A DNA stretch of 64,000 bases from Streptomyces sp. NBC_00448 (lineage in GTDB: Bacteria > Actinomycetota > Actinomycetes > Streptomycetales > Streptomycetaceae). The stretch is from contig NZ_CP107913.1 of NCBI RefSeq assembly GCF_036014115.1, positions 3,289,001 to 3,353,000 of the forward strand, in the 5' to 3' direction. The notes under the pieces are model-generated. The model did not search any database, was not told the DNA's origin, and saw nothing but the letters and a program-made list of their open reading frames with translations. The position numbers and the translations under genes were made by a program. Shown in pieces: positions 62,540 through 64,000 of the stretch (its first letter is position 1; the number at the start of each line of letters is the position of its first letter).

Positions 62540-63418
62540 ATGAGCCACGACCAGCAGCCGCCGAGCCCGTACGGAATCCGGCCCCAAGGCGGCGGCTACG
62601 GCCCGCCGCAGCCCGGCCCGCCGCCGCAGGGCGGTTACGGGCAGCCCCAGCCCGGGTACAGCCAGCCCAACGGCCGGCTGCCCCAGCAGGGTTACGGCCC
62701 CCCGCAGCCGCCCCAGCCACGCGGCAAGGGCAAGCGCAACGGCATCATCATCGGCGTCGTGGTCGCGGTGCTCGCGGTCGGCGCCGGCGTCTTCGTCGCG
62801 CACAAGGGCAACAGCGGCTCGTCCGGGCTCCACGACGACGGCAAGAAGTACACCCTCACCACCCCGGACACCGTCGCCGGCGACTACGTCAGGTCCCCCG
62901 TGGGCAGCACCGGCCCGCAGCTCGACGACACCGCGGTCGGCACCCTGAAGGCGCTCGGCGTCGACGACGCCAAGAGCGCCGGCACCCTCTATCTGAAGGG
63001 CAGCCAGTTCACCGGCGTCTTCCTGAGCTTCGACGGCGTCTACGGCACCGTCAAGGACCCGGGCAAGGCGCTGGACGGCATGTTCGCGCTGCTCGACAAG
63101 GGCGGCACGAACCCGACCAGCGACGGCTCGAAGGTCACGGTCTCCCCCTTGGGCACCCCGCAGACGGTGAAGCCGGCCGGCCTGAAGCCCGACGCGCTGA
63201 TGAAGTGCCAGAAGATCAACGAGACGCAGGAGCGGGACGGTCAGAAGATCCCCTTCAAGACCACCATCTGCGCCTGGGCCGACTACAGCACGGTGGCCTA
63301 TGTGAGCACGATCGACGACGCGCACGTCACGGACGGCACGGCCACCTGGCCGTCGATCGCCGACACCGCCGCGCTGGCCGCCAAAGTCCGCGCCGACGTC
63401 GAGGTGCCCGCCTCGTAG
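62540..63418 (+). CDS. Proline-rich membrane protein, tandem paralog 2
   Basis: The 292-residue product copies the layout of its neighbour: shorter Gly/Tyr/Gln/Pro N-terminus (about 65 residues), membrane helix IIIGVVVAVLAVGAGVFVAH, and external domain with LHDDGKKYTLTTPDTVAGDY, FDGVYGTVKDPGKALDGMFA, and paired cysteines (KCQKI, TICAWADYSTVAYV). The two arose by tandem duplication. Function unknown; surface sensing or envelope roles would fit but are guesses. Confidence 0.8.
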   Translation: MSHDQQPPSPYGIRPQGGGYGPPQPGPPPQGGYGQPQPGYSQPNGRLPQQGYGPPQPPQPRGKGKRNGIIIGVVVAVLAVGAGVFVAHKGNSGSSGLHDDGKKYTLTTPDTVAGDYVRSPVGSTGPQLDDTAVGTLKALGVDDAKSAGTLYLKGSQFTGVFLSFDGVYGTVKDPGKALDGMFALLDKGGTNPTSDGSKVTVSPLGTPQTVKPAGLKPDALMKCQKINETQERDGQKIPFKTTICAWADYSTVAYVSTIDDAHVTDGTATWPSIADTAALAAKVRADVEVPAS

Positions 63419-63467
63419 GTCGACGTAAAGCCGCCTCGTCGCACGAAGCCCCGCCCCGCGACCGCGA

Positions 63468-63507
63468 CGAAGGGGGCACCCGGTCCGTCGACCGGGTGCC
63501 CCCTTCG
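63468..63507. terminator. Bidirectional terminator between paralog 2 and clpX
   Basis: CGAAGGGGGCACCCGGTC (63468-63485) pairs perfectly with 63490-63507 around a 4-nt loop, an 18-bp stem between two converging genes. Confidence 0.9.
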
Positions 63508-63539
63508 TGCTTCGTGCTGTGCCCGCGCTGCCGCCGGGG

Positions 63540-64000
63540 CTACGCGCTCTTCTGCTCGCCCTGGCCCGAGATGCGCGGGTCGCGCGGCACCAGGGTCGGG
63601 TTGACGTTGGAGTGCACGACGTCGGCGGTGATGACCACGCGGGCGACGTCCTGGCGGGACGGCACTTCGTACATCACCGACATCAGCACCTCCTCCATGA
63701 TGGCGCGCAGGCCACGGGCGCCGGTCTGCCGCAGGATCGCCTGGTCGGCGATGGCCTCCAGCGCGCCACGCTCGAACTCCAGCTCCACGCCGTCGAGTTC
63801 GAAGAGCTTCTGGTACTGCTTGACCAGCGCGTTGCGCGGCTCGACCAGGATCTGCAGCAGCGCCTCGCGGTCGAGGTTGTGCACGTTGGTGATCACGGGC
63901 AGCCGGCCGATGAACTCGGGGATCATGCCGAACTTCACCAGGTCCTCCGGCATGATCTCGGAGAACTGGTCGGCCATGTTCAGCTCGCGCTTGGAGCGGA
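63540..64000 (-). CDS. clpX: ATP-dependent Clp protease ATP-binding subunit ClpX, C-terminal part
   Basis: Unfoldase that feeds ClpP. Only the last ~153 residues are inside the window; the gene continues past the right edge. Visible: [20 protein letters not shown], then [20 protein letters not shown] and the sensor-2 segment [20 protein letters not shown], all typical of ClpX. The tail ends [12 protein letters not shown]. Confidence 0.96.
   Translation of the reverse strand, partial: RSKRELNMADQFSEIMPEDLVKFGMIPEFIGRLPVITNVHNLDREALLQILVEPRNALVKQYQKLFELDGVELEFERGALEAIADQAILRQTGARGLRAIMEEVLMSVMYEVPSRQDVARVVITADVVHSNVNPTLVPRDPRISGQGEQKSA

Noticed and set aside
1..64000. tRNA, rRNA, insertion sequences, integrase or attachment sites
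   Set aside because: Looked for and not seen: no CCA-ended cloverleaf, transposase motif, or paired attachment repeats next to a tRNA. The accessory block at 36.6-45.4 kb has no recognisable integration gene.

Overview
The window is a 64 kb piece of chromosome from a high-GC actinomycete, almost certainly Streptomyces or a close relative (Actinacidiphila, Streptacidiphilus, Kitasatospora). Nearly every third codon base is G or C. The gene backbone follows the order I recall from Streptomyces: LCP protein, nadD, M48 peptidase, two small membrane proteins, proA, proB, cell-wall polymer cluster, obgE, rpmA, rplU, RNase E/G, TIGR03936/TIGR03960 radical-SAM pair, CYTH-CHAD protein, rodA, PBP2, mreD, mreC, mreB, ndk, DUF4233, folC, valS, clpX. 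No rRNA, tRNA, CRISPR array or insertion sequence was seen. Both ends of the window are cut inside genes (an LCP gene on the left, clpX on the right).

Region 1 (1-9.8 kb) holds the LCP cell-wall polymer ligase, NAD synthesis (nadD), a membrane metalloprotease, two single-pass membrane proteins that share a cytoplasmic motif, the proline genes proA and proB, and galE. Region 2 (8.9-28.2 kb) is a cell-surface glycopolymer cluster. It has a full dTDP-L-rhamnose set (rmlA, rmlB, rmlD together, rmlC apart on the other strand), a fused cytidylyltransferase-SDR protein expected to make CDP-ribitol, a CDP-glycerol/ribitol-phosphotransferase-like enzyme, three GT2 glycosyltransferases, a DUF2304 protein, a DUF6020 membrane protein, a flippase, a methyltransferase-like protein and a secreted FG-GAP repeat protein. 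Genes from rmlA to the DUF6020 gene overlap or nearly touch and look like one operon. The inferred product is a rhamnose- and polyol-phosphate-containing wall polymer. The LCP ligase at the left edge is a plausible attachment enzyme for it.

Region 3 (28.3-36.2 kb) is housekeeping: obgE, the two ribosomal proteins L27 and L21, and a very long RNase E/G with repetitive, charged termini. Region 4 (36.6-45.4 kb) is accessory DNA lying between the two radical-SAM-family genes that are usually close neighbours. It carries a multidomain phospholipase C, a peculiar membrane protein built on a roughly 19-20-residue period, a DUF5994 protein, a slipin, a secreted GH76 mannanase with a duplicated front domain, and an excisionase-type antitoxin followed by a PIN toxin gene cut off after about 18 codons.

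Region 5 (45.4-64 kb) contains the cell-shape and spore-wall cluster (rodA, PBP2, mreD, mreC, mreB), ndk, folC, valS, two tandem paralogous proline-rich membrane proteins and the end of clpX. Strong hairpin terminators mark most convergent or separate units. Paired DnaA-box-like 9-mers lie just upstream of valS, and an imperfect 80-bp repeat sits directly in front of both PBP2 and folC. Functional calls come from reading motifs and gene order by eye; no database search was run.
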